A stretch of DNA of 64,000 bases from Pseudomonas koreensis (GTDB lineage Bacteria > Pseudomonadota > Gammaproteobacteria > Pseudomonadales > Pseudomonadaceae), in the NCBI RefSeq assembly GCF_025447595.1, contig NZ_JAOEJU010000003.1, positions 62,001-126,000 of the forward strand. Reading direction: 5' to 3'. The notes beneath the pieces were generated by a model, which was given only the letters and a program-made list of their open reading frames with translations, ran no database searches and was not told the DNA's origin. Shown in pieces: positions 27,101-35,486 of this stretch (positions within the stretch are counted from its first letter, which is position 1; every line of letters starts with the position of its first letter). The translations under genes and the position numbers were made by a program.

Positions 27101-30100
27101 TCTGCAGGGTGCCGCGTCCGGAGCCCGCGCCACCGCTGACCAATGCTCCCGGCGCCTGGGTGGCACCGTTCCAGATCAGGTTGGCGGTACGCAAGGTGGC
27201 TACGTCGTCGCTGCCGCCCTGGCCGTAGATCGCCGGGGTCGTCAGGATCAGATTCTGCAGTTTGCTCTGGCCGGTTTGCGGATCCAGCGTGTCGAGTGTG
27301 GTGGTGCCAAAGAAGTTGAACGAGTCGCGAGCGGTCAGGTTCAGCGACTCCAGGGCCGGTGCCCCGAACCGGGTGTCGCCCTGCAGCAAACGGTTGAGCA
27401 CGTTCTGGCTCAGGGTCAGACCGACCGGCACGCGATTCGCCGCATCGCTCAGTGCCTGTGTATTGCCGACATTGACCGCGCCGACCGCCAGGGTCAGATG
27501 GCGGGTGCCGAAACGCACCGCCTCATCGAGTTCGAAGTGGTTGTCGGTGGCGGCGGTGATACTGCCGTTGGAATACAGGATCGCCGGGTTGCTGCACGGC
27601 GCCAGCGTGCAAGTGCCGATATGGATACTGCCGGAACCGGTACGGTCGACGGCTTTCTCTGGTGCCAGCACATTGTTCCAGCCATTGGAAACCAGCAACA
27701 GACTGGCTTGTCCCGGCTGATAGACAAAGCCGTCGGTGGAGTCGAACGAGACCTCGCCGCGCCCCAGAGTGTTGATCCCTGCCCCCGCCTCGACGGTGAT
27801 GCCGCCACCGATGTTATGGGTGTGCAGCAGCACTTCCGGCGCCGAGAGGATCGCCCCCTCACGCAAGAAGATGTCGTTGCCCGAGCCGCCGCTGGTGAAG
27901 GTCACGATATTACCGCCGGCGCCGTAGTCCACGGTCGGCGCAGCGCCGATGGCCAGACGTCCGGCATTCAGCCGGTTGAGACTGTCTGCAGACAGCGAGA
28001 CACCGCGAAAATCCGGTGTCGGCTCATGGCCGGCGCCCAGCACTTCGAGAATGCCCGAAGACGGATCGCGCACAACGGCCGTGCCCGTCACGCCGCCCTC
28101 GGCGGGCTTGAACAACACCTGCCCGTTGAAATCCAGGGCAATGGCATGTTCTTCGCCATGCTGCAGGTTCAGCTCGAGGGTTTTGCCGTCCATCGGTGCC
28201 AGTGCGCGTGGTACTCCCCGCCGCACCGCGTCGCTGGTGATGAACTGGCTGTAGCTGGTTTCGTTGTATTGCGAATAGCGGCGCAGTACATCGGCTGACG
28301 TCAACGTCAGCGTGCTCGGCAGACTGTCACGCACACTGGTATTGGCAATCGACATCCGGCCGCTGCTGGTCCATGAACCATTGCGCATTTGCAGCGCGCC
28401 ACCCATGGCCGCCGGCGCCGCCTGGCCGTTGACCTCGACCCGGAACGCCCCAGGCAGCAAGGCAAACGTCGAAGGCAGCAAGGTATAGGTGCCGGCTGGC
28501 AAACCCGGCACGCCCGCACCGATCGTGACCTGTTGACCGATGCGCGGATCGACCGCGCCAGCCTCGGCGACCAACGGGGCATAGACACTCTGATTGCCCG
28601 GCAAGATTGCGTAGACCGGATTGCTCGCCAGGCCCGGCAGGCTGAACGTGCCGTCAGCGGCATTGCGCACCAGCGGGTTGTAGCGGGCATCGGTGGAGCC
28701 GCCACGCCCGGAGATGAAACCGGCACCGCGCAGATCGCCCCCGCCCGACAGGTCAATCACCGCGCCTTGCGCGACATCCAGATACTGCGACTGCACGGCC
28801 ACCCCCGTCGTGGTGCCGACGATGCCCCTCAACAGCACCGAACTGCCGTTATAGCGGTAGTCGATGCCGTCAGTCGTGCCGCCATAAGGCATGACCAGTC
28901 CGGCGGCGCTGACTGACGTGAGACTGCCGGGCGACAACACAACCTCGCGGGTCTGCACCGACTTGCTGCTCTCACCCAGAGTGATCAGGCCGAGCGGTGC
29001 CCGCACCACCCCGCCTTGCTCAATGTGGCTGGCGGCGAGGATCAACTCGCCGAACACCGAGTAAGGCAATGCCGTCGGCGTGCCGCCCTGAGCGAAAATG
29101 CGCAAGGTGCCGTCGCCAGGATCGGTCTGCTGCTGGAAGCCGGCGCGGACCCGGGCGTGGATCCCGCTCACTGGATAAATCTGCGCGGCGCCAAGGTTCA
29201 AGTCACCCGCCGTCCACAGGTCGGCATAGGTTTGCGTGGTAGAGCCGATGAACCGCAGGTCGCCCTGACTGGCCAGCGTGACGTCGGCAAAGCTGCGGCG
29301 ACCGACCTCAAGGGCCGGCGCATTGAGTTGCAGGATATTGCCCTTGGTGCCGAACGACAGGCTGTTACCGATATCCAGCAGGTTGGCGCTGGCGGTGAAC
29401 TGCGCCGCCGAGATATCGGGCGTCGGCGCGTGCATGACCCGAGGCCGGATAAAGGCGCTGGAGTCGTAATACGCGCCCGGACCCAGCAACCGCAGGTAAG
29501 GCGCAGACAGATTGATTCGCGCATTACCGCTCGAACCTTCGGCCAGGGAAATCGCGCCGGCATACAGGCTCAGGCTCTGATTCAGATGCAGGTTGACGTC
29601 GCCATCGAACGAAACCAGGCCATTGCTCAGCAGCCCCAGATGATCGAAGCCGCCGGCCATCAAGGCATCGGCGCTCAGCCGGGCACTGCCGTAAGTCAGC
29701 ATGGGCGCGGCTTCGCCTGGCTCAAGACCGGTCGCCAGGGTGGTCTTGCCGACACCCTGGCCGATGATGATTTCCCGTGGCCGACGAACCTCGTTGCTGG
29801 CGGTGTTGAGGCGGTACAGCGGCGTTTCCAGGGCGATGTCCAGCCGCCCGCCGCCAGCGCCGGCACCACCGGCTGCGGCACGCAGGTCGCCGTCGATGAA
29901 CAGGCCGTTGTAGGAACTCAGGGAAATACGCCCGCCGTCGGTGGCAACCGTGGTCGGGCCCTGCCCGGCAATGTCCAGCACCGCCTGGGTGCCCGAAGCG
30001 TCAAGCCGCGCGCCCTGGCGCACGATCACATAAGCGTCGGCCGAAGTTGCCGTGGCTTTCTTCGAATCGATTTCACCGCCAATGATGATGCTGCCACCCT

Positions 30101-33100
30101 TCCCGACCTGGCCATACACCCTTCCCAAGGCATCGGCCGCCGTGGCGGCGCGCCCCGCCACATCGAGCACCGCGTGTTCACCGATCCAGATTGATCGGTT
30201 GTGCGCCTGTATCGGCGCTTCCTGCTGGCTCTGAGCCGGGTCAATGTTGCCGAACTGCTGCTGGCGAATATCGATCGTGCCGCCCCAGGCCTGCAGCGTA
30301 CCGTCAACAGTGATCTGCCCTGCCCCGCGCAGGTTGATACGTTGCCCGGGATCGACGCTCAGACGTGAACCTGTGCCGAGGCTCAATGTGGCGTTGCGCG
30401 GGTCGATCAGCCCCACAAGGGTGGGACCGGCCTGCAGCGACAGGCTTGCGCCGGCACGCTGGGTCAACAGCGCTTTGGTCGGGTTCTCTTGAAACAGCGC
30501 CGGTGTCCATAGCTCCAGCGCCGTGCGCGGATCGCCGCCACTGACCTGGTTCGCGGCATCGTCGGTAAAACGATAGACCGGCGTGGTCACATCGACCTGC
30601 GTGTCACGGGCCACTTCGAGGCCGTTCAGGCCTATCACGCTGTAGGCCGAAAAACCTTTACTGAACAGGCTCGGCGCCAGTTGCAGCGTCGATTTCGCCA
30701 GCGCTTCGTCAGCCGCGCCGATCATCACTTTGTTGGCCTGCACCAACAGCGTGCCGCCGCCCGTCACGCCGTAACCGCGCAGCTCGCCATCCAGTGTGAG
30801 TTGCGAAGTGCCGGCGGCACTGTTGGCTGCCGACTCCAGCGTGACGCTGCCGCCCTTGGCGCCGCGGGTCTTGCCGCTGGCCAGAATCGCCGCGCCGGAA
30901 GACACATCGAGCAGGCTGTCGCTCTGGACATCGATATCGCCGCTGCTGCGGATCGAAATCGACCCTCCGTCCAGCCACGCCAGACTGGCCCCGTCGTCGG
31001 GGTTGCTGCGTTGATTGCTCCACAGCCCACGAGTATCGAGTTGCACGCCATGGGCCACGGTGACCCGTTCCGGATGGCCAGCGGCCGGGGTGATTCGGGT
31101 GTCGGTGACACTGCTGGCCTGCAATTGATTGAGCACGTTACCCAGGCGAATACTGCCGCCACGGGCGCTCAGGTCGGCATTGACCTGGACATCCGGCCCG
31201 TACAGGGTGATCTCGCCGCCGGCATCGACCTGCAACGCGGCGTCCAGGCTAATGCGATCCTTGGTCGCGACCTTCAACGTGCCAAGCTTGAAGCCGTTGA
31301 GTTGCCCGGCATCGAGGAACAGCTTGCCCTTGCGCGTGTCGGAGACCGCCGTCAGCAGATCCCGGTCAGCGTCCGCGAGCATCGGTTCGCCACCGATCTG
31401 CACCTGATCGAGCAAAGGATTCAGCCCGTACAGCAAGCCGCCGGCCGCCGCCACATACGCCGGGTCATAGCTGCCGACGATCAGTTGGGCCCGACGCGCC
31501 AGCGCGGTCTGGCTCTGTGCATAGCCATCCAGCGGCGCGCGCGGGGCCTGGGTCTGGCGCTCACCCTGATACACCTCGCCGAGCAACTGCCCGTCGAGCA
31601 CCGCATTGGTCGTGCCGATCACCAGTTGCCCGGCATCGCGGCCGACGGTGTAGCCGGATTCCTGGCGCGATCGCGGGGCAATCAACGAGCTGTAGTAATA
31701 GTTGGTCTGGCCCCAGCGTTCGCTGCTGTCCTCATAACCTTTGTACAGGCCGGTGTAGAGCATGTCCCCCGGTGCCCGCGAGACTTCGTACAGGCGCCCG
31801 TCGGCGCCACGCAGCCAGCTCTGGCGGATCTCGCCGCTCTGCACATCGAGCGTGCCGCCAGACAGATTGATCAACGAGCCCTTCTCGGTAACCACATCGT
31901 TGCCGGCAAAACTCACCGCGCCCCCCTGGGCCATCCATTCGCCGATGCTGTGGCCCTGAGTGCCGAGATAGCCGCCGACCTCAAGCAAGCCACCGGCGGT
32001 GTACCAGCGATCCGTCGCATAGCCGTTGGTGCCTGCCGGCACATACACCAGCTCACGCACATCGACCCACACGTCATTGCTGTTGAGCGCACCTTTTTCC
32101 CGGTTGACCGACGCGTCGCGCTGCTCATTGCCCTGGACGTTGATTTTGATGTTGTTGGCTTCCATCGCGACTTTCACGCCGATGGCCCCGGACACATCGA
32201 TCAGCGCCCCGTCGCGTACCAGGCTGCGTCGCCCTGCCGCCACGGCCACCTGGCCGCCGGTGGCGAGGGTGATCGAGCCGTTCTGGAACTCGACACTGCC
32301 GCCGCTTTGAATCTCGATGCGCGACTGATCGCTGCGCACCTTGTTGTTGGGGCTGACGCCAGTCAGCGCGGCTTTCTGTTGGCTGTCGAGTGCGGTCAGA
32401 TCACTGCTATCGAGCATGATCGCCGTGGCACTGCCCTGCCCCAGCGTGACACTGCCGCTGGTATCGGTCGCCGGGTTGAGCAGGTGAATGGTACCGCGCG
32501 TGGCCACCGAAGTACTGGCCAGCAGCACGCCGTTCTGAACGACTTCGTGGCCGGTCAGGGTGATGTCGCCGGTGGCGGCCTGGATCAAGCCGTTGTTACT
32601 GACCTTGCCGGCACTGCTGCCGCTGTTGAAGCCGGGAATCACTTCGCTGCCGAAGGTCGTGGAAAAGCCGTTGCCCTCGGTACCCGAGCCTTTGCGGATG
32701 TAGAAGCGGTCACCGGCGCCCAGCACGGTCTGGCCCTTGGCGGTGCTGATGCTGCCGTCGTTCTGCACTTCGCTGCCGAGCAACAGTGCGTAGCCGCCGG
32801 CATCGGTGGACGTCGCGGGGCCGGCGGTCTGGATCGATGCGCCGCGCTCGACCAGCACCTTGCCGGCAGCGTCGGTGAACGTCGGCTGGCTGCCACTGCT
32901 GTCGAAATACAGGCCGCGATCACGGAACTGAATGTCGGTGATGTTCGCCGCGGCGGCCACCAGGTTGCGCACGTTGACCTGGCTGCTGCCGCTGAACACG
33001 ATACCGTTGCGGTTGATCAGCATCACCGTGCCGGCGCCCTTGATCTGGCCCTGGATCTGGCTCGGGCGAGCGGCCGGATCGTTGACCCGGTTGAGCACTG

Positions 33101-33680
33101 CCCAATTGGCCTGCTGGGCGAATTCCACAGTGGTGTTGCGCCCGACGTTGAAGGTTTCCCAATTGAGAATCGCCTTGTCGGCGGTCTGCTCGATGCGCAC
33201 GTTGGTCTTGCCGTCGGCCTGGGTCTGCTGCGGGCCTTTGGCGTTCTGCCAGCCTTGCGCGAGGCTGTTATCGACTTGCAGACCGCCGGCGCCCAGACCG
33301 TCCGGCACCACCTGCACCGAACCCAGCGCCGCTGCGCGCCCGGCCGCCTGCGCAGCCTGTTGCGCGGCAATCGCCGCGACCGTGTTGTTCAAGGTCTGTA
33401 TCGAACGCTGTAGCTGCTGGTTGGCCCGTTGCTGCTGCGCCAGCGGCGGGGTCATGCCCGGCAAACCGCCGCTGCTCGGGCGGGCTGCCGCCGCTTGCTG
33501 CGCAGCGCCCTTGGCGGCGAACCAGTTCGAACTGAACGCCGTCTGCGCCTGCGCGCCGCCCGCCACCAGACACAACGCCACGGCCTGGGCCAGCGGCTTG
33601 AGCAGCCACAGCGCCGGGTCTATGGCATCACGTTTTAACGACTGAGCGCGGGTATGGCGACGGGATGGGCGAGCGAGCAT
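21180..33680 (-). CDS. pdtA: Giant two-partner-secretion exoprotein, PdtA-like (TpsA, FHA family)
   Basis: About 4166 residues. An extended signal peptide (residues 1-46: basic N-region, then AVALCLVAGGAQAQ) leads to a TPS/haemagglutination-activity domain (about 120-290) with NWETFNVG and the site LINRNGIVFSG in place of the usual NPNG. A long beta-helix of DISLSG-like repeats follows. The C-terminal 600 residues match the DUF3739-type domain associated with VreARI-linked haemagglutinins. Length, neighbours (lapA, hxc, vre) and order identify it as the counterpart of P. aeruginosa PdtA, a phosphate-regulated surface protein. Its TpsB transporter and PhdA are not adjacent. ATG 33680 or GTG 33683 is the start, with AAAGGA upstream. 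Adhesin or biofilm role inferred. Confidence 0.9.
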   Translation of the reverse strand: MLARPSRRHTRAQSLKRDAIDPALWLLKPLAQAVALCLVAGGAQAQTAFSSNWFAAKGAAQQAAAARPSSGGLPGMTPPLAQQQRANQQLQRSIQTLNNTVAAIAAQQAAQAAGRAAALGSVQVVPDGLGAGGLQVDNSLAQGWQNAKGPQQTQADGKTNVRIEQTADKAILNWETFNVGRNTTVEFAQQANWAVLNRVNDPAARPSQIQGQIKGAGTVMLINRNGIVFSGSSQVNVRNLVAAAANITDIQFRDRGLYFDSSGSQPTFTDAAGKVLVERGASIQTAGPATSTDAGGYALLLGSEVQNDGSISTAKGQTVLGAGDRFYIRKGSGTEGNGFSTTFGSEVIPGFNSGSSAGKVSNNGLIQAATGDITLTGHEVVQNGVLLASTSVATRGTIHLLNPATDTSGSVTLGQGSATAIMLDSSDLTALDSQQKAALTGVSPNNKVRSDQSRIEIQSGGSVEFQNGSITLATGGQVAVAAGRRSLVRDGALIDVSGAIGVKVAMEANNIKINVQGNEQRDASVNREKGALNSNDVWVDVRELVYVPAGTNGYATDRWYTAGGLLEVGGYLGTQGHSIGEWMAQGGAVSFAGNDVVTEKGSLINLSGGTLDVQSGEIRQSWLRGADGRLYEVSRAPGDMLYTGLYKGYEDSSERWGQTNYYYSSLIAPRSRQESGYTVGRDAGQLVIGTTNAVLDGQLLGEVYQGERQTQAPRAPLDGYAQSQTALARRAQLIVGSYDPAYVAAAGGLLYGLNPLLDQVQIGGEPMLADADRDLLTAVSDTRKGKLFLDAGQLNGFKLGTLKVATKDRISLDAALQVDAGGEITLYGPDVQVNADLSARGGSIRLGNVLNQLQASSVTDTRITPAAGHPERVTVAHGVQLDTRGLWSNQRSNPDDGASLAWLDGGSISIRSSGDIDVQSDSLLDVSSGAAILASGKTRGAKGGSVTLESAANSAAGTSQLTLDGELRGYGVTGGGTLLVQANKVMIGAADEALAKSTLQLAPSLFSKGFSAYSVIGLNGLEVARDTQVDVTTPVYRFTDDAANQVSGGDPRTALELWTPALFQENPTKALLTQRAGASLSLQAGPTLVGLIDPRNATLSLGTGSRLSVDPGQRINLRGAGQITVDGTLQAWGGTIDIRQQQFGNIDPAQSQQEAPIQAHNRSIWIGEHAVLDVAGRAATAADALGRVYGQVGKGGSIIIGGEIDSKKATATSADAYVIVRQGARLDASGTQAVLDIAGQGPTTVATDGGRISLSSYNGLFIDGDLRAAAGGAGAGGGRLDIALETPLYRLNTASNEVRRPREIIIGQGVGKTTLATGLEPGEAAPMLTYGSARLSADALMAGGFDHLGLLSNGLVSFDGDVNLHLNQSLSLYAGAISLAEGSSGNARINLSAPYLRLLGPGAYYDSSAFIRPRVMHAPTPDISAAQFTASANLLDIGNSLSFGTKGNILQLNAPALEVGRRSFADVTLASQGDLRFIGSTTQTYADLWTAGDLNLGAAQIYPVSGIHARVRAGFQQQTDPGDGTLRIFAQGGTPTALPYSVFGELILAASHIEQGGVVRAPLGLITLGESSKSVQTREVVLSPGSLTSVSAAGLVMPYGGTTDGIDYRYNGSSVLLRGIVGTTTGVAVQSQYLDVAQGAVIDLSGGGDLRGAGFISGRGGSTDARYNPLVRNAADGTFSLPGLASNPVYAILPGNQSVYAPLVAEAGAVDPRIGQQVTIGAGVPGLPAGTYTLLPSTFALLPGAFRVEVNGQAAPAAMGGALQMRNGSWTSSGRMSIANTSVRDSLPSTLTLTSADVLRRYSQYNETSYSQFITSDAVRRGVPRALAPMDGKTLELNLQHGEEHAIALDFNGQVLFKPAEGGVTGTAVVRDPSSGILEVLGAGHEPTPDFRGVSLSADSLNRLNAGRLAIGAAPTVDYGAGGNIVTFTSGGSGNDIFLREGAILSAPEVLLHTHNIGGGITVEAGAGINTLGRGEVSFDSTDGFVYQPGQASLLLVSNGWNNVLAPEKAVDRTGSGSIHIGTCTLAPCSNPAILYSNGSITAATDNHFELDEAVRFGTRHLTLAVGAVNVGNTQALSDAANRVPVGLTLSQNVLNRLLQGDTRFGAPALESLNLTARDSFNFFGTTTLDTLDPQTGQSKLQNLILTTPAIYGQGGSDDVATLRTANLIWNGATQAPGALVSGGAGSGRGTLQIEAQRIEFGYGPNPQPSGLDQNDRLALGFANVNLSASERITANHKGSLAVYQEQGVYDPVKGYAYSGGNLTLRTPLLTGEAASINTFKAGNNLTLTGSATGAAADALGAELTLDARNVVLDSRIALASGKLVVKAENDLSLTGNAQLDLAGRTLPFNDVNKYSWGGDVLLFSNSGNIRQAAGSRIDLSAQNNQAGNLSAVALAAGAGVVDLQGRILGASSGHYDAGGTWVPYKAGGVEIRAQQLGGDLNQQFAALNQRLNDGQVFGSRSFQFKQGDLLIGDGLRAGEVNVSLDNGHLSVAGTIDASGERVGSIRLSGKNGLTLGGSSVLDAHGRVLRVDSYGKIIDAPNRAMVELDSGAGVLTLASGARIDLRHGTDAALGSLPGQNDGRARGTLELNAPRLGAGDIAIDANGALNIQGARSIGLNAVRRYTDARDGVDPAASGRPYQVIDQALFDRIHGDSDAFINAALGNSDLLQRKLAGLNNATYRDAFHLRPGVEIASKTADGDLLVEGDIDLSRYRYASLNPHTQKTASYGSGESASLVMRAGGNLDIYGSINDGFAPPPETVDDAGWKLLPGVQPFGGDLIVPGTGVTLAEGTLFPSGATLNYDLPIQAATFASGTLLPTQAVLAGEYTLNAGSVLPAAIHDSAGNLLYAAGTLLTQNVTLPIGSRLGAGTRLETATALRAMSWPKGVPLPGTLGADNVIVGVKLSSALALLRGSLIPSMTDVVLADGTPFIELRGYINTTQQGRNWAVASMLPAGSTSWSMRLVAGSDLDAADSRALKPLTSDGNLRLADTHYGLKVTEKKLDTTWVDGNPMGYPEGTVVSDDELYLCDVFPGACLAPAKFLWVEGNIAGMPAGTPVLEADLWWCDADPFSCAPNKGGISTTTHSQMFSVLRTGTGDLDLLAAGNLSMDSPFGVYTAGTQSSDVDPRYNLRRGTLTDNGSVLGSQGADYEKWVNGGSDSLYQAWYPQGGGNLTINAGGSVSGDAVGRRGLNPLAELREQVASVSVGNWLWRQGTGNSDVPTAWWINFGSYATQPLPDQGTDSGPYLVGFTGFGALGGGNVSLRAGGDGGMLRPLGDSGLNPRSQGLIVAVGSTGRVGSDGSLQLTGGGDMDIRIGGSLNPSLQASVGRSGNASPNHDLQGALINLRGAAQLSGGALGAINLQYGAAPALQDARETRAFDPFTSTLGIASGGLVLIPGDSGMRLSTRGDLVLGGAADPGRVRLQNSTPFTDAAGVVHGGGGLAGFTLWTDHTAIDLFSAGGNLTPSTQLAETSTAGPLTNRNSSPSDLRFVYPSILRAVAAQGSIYAGTSAVSVSSAFPAAPDYSLVLAPSAAGQLEMLAGDSIYAGGYAIDQSGASRAAIATPFAPAFSGYAQYGSSKPLLSNYSVDGVAPSQNLRYPLFAFGADTYSGTSGVQAPARFYALAGDLVGVRSGETLRFSNSLRTWYVAAAPVWMLAGRDIVAAGTDLGKPTAAPSDLGWSSDTIASSGNLFVHNDARDVSRVSAGRDILYSSFDIAGPGLLDVNAGRNILMEDRASITSLGPIVQGDGRPGASVVLQAGIGAQGADYGRFIARYLNRDNLADANLSLAAQPGKVVKNYLGELQRWLTLGYGFSGSEEQAQAFFAALPGTEQAIFARQVYFAELRAGGLEYNDVDGPRKGSYLRGRNAIAALFPTTDVAGNPIRYDGDITLYGGAGVKTLYGGDIQMLTPGGGQVFGIEGAAPPSTAGIITQGSGNIQLYSEGSILLGQSRIMTTFGGSILGWSAEGDINAGRGSKTTVVYTPPKRVYDTWGNVTLSPSVPSTGAGIATLNPIAEVAPGDIDLIAPLGTIDAGEAGIRVSGNVNIAALTVVNAANISVQGKATGVPVVSAVNTGAITSASSAASSATQAAEDVARQQQAASRQNQASVFTVQVLSFGNEQLAPTRDGASRAPTPGYNPNSPVQVLGAGALDEQAKQQLTEEERGQLTL

Positions 33681-33683
33681 CAC

Positions 33684-33823
33684 TACGAGTCCTTTTGATT
33701 GCCGCAGGTCGGCGACAACCTGCTGTTACGACATAGGCGGTTGGCGAGGGACGCGACCGAACCGATGTCACACAAACTTCATGAATGAGGTGTAACTGCC
33801 CGCCCCGGCCATCCGTGACGAGC
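33684..33823. other. Intergenic region upstream of pdtA
   Basis: Contains the pdtA promoter and ribosome site (AAAGGA near 33690). A half-site resembling a PHO box (TGTCACA) occurs near 33767 but the second repeat is poor, so I do not call one. Confidence 0.4.
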
Positions 33824-33854
33824 AAAAAAAATGGCAGCCCCGAAGGGCTGCCAT
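33824..33854 (-). terminator. Rho-independent terminator after lapA
   Basis: ATGGCAGCCC-CGAA-GGGCTGCCAT (33831-33854) followed on the minus strand by eight T. It separates lapA from pdtA. Confidence 0.88.
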
Positions 33855-33878
33855 TCGTGTTGCGGACTAACGCGAAGC

Positions 33879-34988
33879 TTACAAAGGACGACCGATAGCG
33901 TTGCACACGCTGGCGTTGTTGATGTCCAGGTTGTTACCGCTGGTGTTGGTGATGAAGTTGGCGGTGACGGCGTTTTTCCAGTTGGTCGGAACAACGCTGA
34001 AGCCGTGGTTGATGGTCGCTGCAGCGTTGCCCGGCACGCTGTAGTGAGTGGTCAGGAAGGATTTGATGTCAGCGGCCACGGTTGCATCCTTGTAGCACTG
34101 GCCGAAGATCAGGTTGGTGTAGGCAGCGATCGGGTAACCGCTGGATGGGTTGGCGACAACCGGTGCCCACTGGGCAGGGTTCGACGGAGTGGTTGGCAGT
34201 GCAACCGAAGACAGCGCGGTAGTCACGTTGGCCGGGGTCGGCTGCACGCCGTTGACGCGGGACACCACGGCGTTGCTGCTGGCGTTCACGCCGTCCGGAC
34301 CGACATAACCGATGGAACCGTCAACCGCGTTCACTGCAACAGCGACGTCAGCAGTGTTGGCAACGCCGACGAAGCTCGATGGCAATGTGGTGCCGGCTGG
34401 CAGCAGCGAGTTGGCGAAGGTCGAGTTGACCGAGAACTTGGTCGAGCAGACGTTGTTCAGGTGACGGGTGAGGATTTCCGAGGTGCCGCTGGACGTGGTG
34501 CGATAAACCACACGAACCGGGGTGGCATCCGAGTTGCCCAGCAGTTGACCCCAGGTCTTGGCAGTGCCGGAGAACACGTCGCACAGCTGAGCGCTGGTCA
34601 GGTTCAGAGCGGTCTGACCGGATTTCTTGTACGGAATGGCAACCGAAGTGGCCACCGAAGGCAGTTGGATCAGCGGGCCGTACGAAGCACCGAAGTTGGT
34701 GTTGTAGGTGCTGATTTCCGAAGCGCTGAGGATCGAGTCGCTACCGGCGAAGTGAACCGAACCGGTGGTGTTGAACAGTGCCGAGTTGTTGGTCAGGAAA
34801 GCGGTCTTGCCGGTGCCGCTACCGGTACCCAGGTAGCTGAAGTTGGCTGGCAGGATGCTGTTGCTAGAGCCTTTGTACAGAGCGGCAGGCAGAGTCGCGC
34901 CACCACCGGTTACGTTGGCGGCCATGGCCTGGGCGGAAGCCAGGGCAGCGACGGTCAGGGAAGCTGCGATCAGAGTGCGCTTGAACAT
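33879..34988 (-). CDS. lapA: PstS-like secreted protein, LapA-type alkaline phosphatase/phosphate-binding
   Basis: The 369-residue protein has a signal peptide (MFKRTLIAASLTVAALASA, ending AMA) and a PstS fold: GGGATLPAALYKG at the N-terminus of the mature form, VAIPYKKSG, and SSGTSEILTRHL, the usual phosphate-binding loop. In P. aeruginosa the gene in this place is lapA, a DING/PstS-related low-molecular-weight alkaline phosphatase exported by the Hxc system. Location next to hxcS supports that role, but a plain phosphate-binding protein is possible. AAGGAG lies seven bases before ATG 34988; the longer upstream start is not supported. Expected to be induced by low phosphate. Confidence 0.85.
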   Translation of the reverse strand: MFKRTLIAASLTVAALASAQAMAANVTGGGATLPAALYKGSSNSILPANFSYLGTGSGTGKTAFLTNNSALFNTTGSVHFAGSDSILSASEISTYNTNFGASYGPLIQLPSVATSVAIPYKKSGQTALNLTSAQLCDVFSGTAKTWGQLLGNSDATPVRVVYRTTSSGTSEILTRHLNNVCSTKFSVNSTFANSLLPAGTTLPSSFVGVANTADVAVAVNAVDGSIGYVGPDGVNASSNAVVSRVNGVQPTPANVTTALSSVALPTTPSNPAQWAPVVANPSSGYPIAAYTNLIFGQCYKDATVAADIKSFLTTHYSVPGNAAATINHGFSVVPTNWKNAVTANFITNTSGNNLDINNASVCNAIGRPL

Positions 34989-35048
34989 GAAGAATCTCCT
35001 TTTCAACGTTGGTTGTGAACACAGGTTTTCAGGGGTCTTGCATGACAC

Positions 35049-35350
35049 TGGGAAGACTCACCGCCGACCTTCGCAAGCGGGGTCCGTGGTTAAGTCGCAC
35101 TGAGAAATTCGCAGTTTCCGGTGACAGATAAAGGAAAAAACCTCGGGAGGTGCGAGGTGATTTTCGAGGGATTTTCTCGGGTGTTCTGCTGGTTATCCGG
35201 AGTGTCTACGGCAAGCTTTTCGAGGGAATCGGCCACAGCCCTTGAAGGGCCGTTGCAGATGACAGAAAGGAGAACCCGAGGATGGGGGGAATGAGGGTCG
35301 GGTGATGCTGAGGCTGCTGAAAAAAAATGAATTATCTATTGCTCTGACCG
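35049..35350. other. Intergenic region upstream of lapA
   Basis: Holds the lapA promoter region. On the minus strand a CTGTCAC half-site near 35120-35126 fits one half of a PHO box, but the second half is weak. No gene or other repeat is evident. Confidence 0.35.
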
Positions 35351-35453
35351 GCCTCTTCGCGAGCAAGCTCGCTCCCACAGGGGTATGAGCTGATCACAGA
35401 TTCTGTATGCACCACCGACCACTGTGGGAGCGAGCTTGCTCGCGAAGAGGCCA
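35351..35453. repeat. REPIN with perfect 31-bp arms
   Basis: The arm GGCCTCTTCGCGAGCAAGCT, continuing CGCTCCCACAG, and its exact inverse (35422-35452) flank a 41-base centre between hxcS and lapA. Outward orientation. Confidence 0.92.
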
Positions 35454-35486
35454 GCACAGACAACATCAAACCAACAGACACACCCC

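Noticed and set aside
30681..33413. 910-codon plus-strand frame opposite pdtA
   Set aside because: Same reason; no ribosome site or domain.
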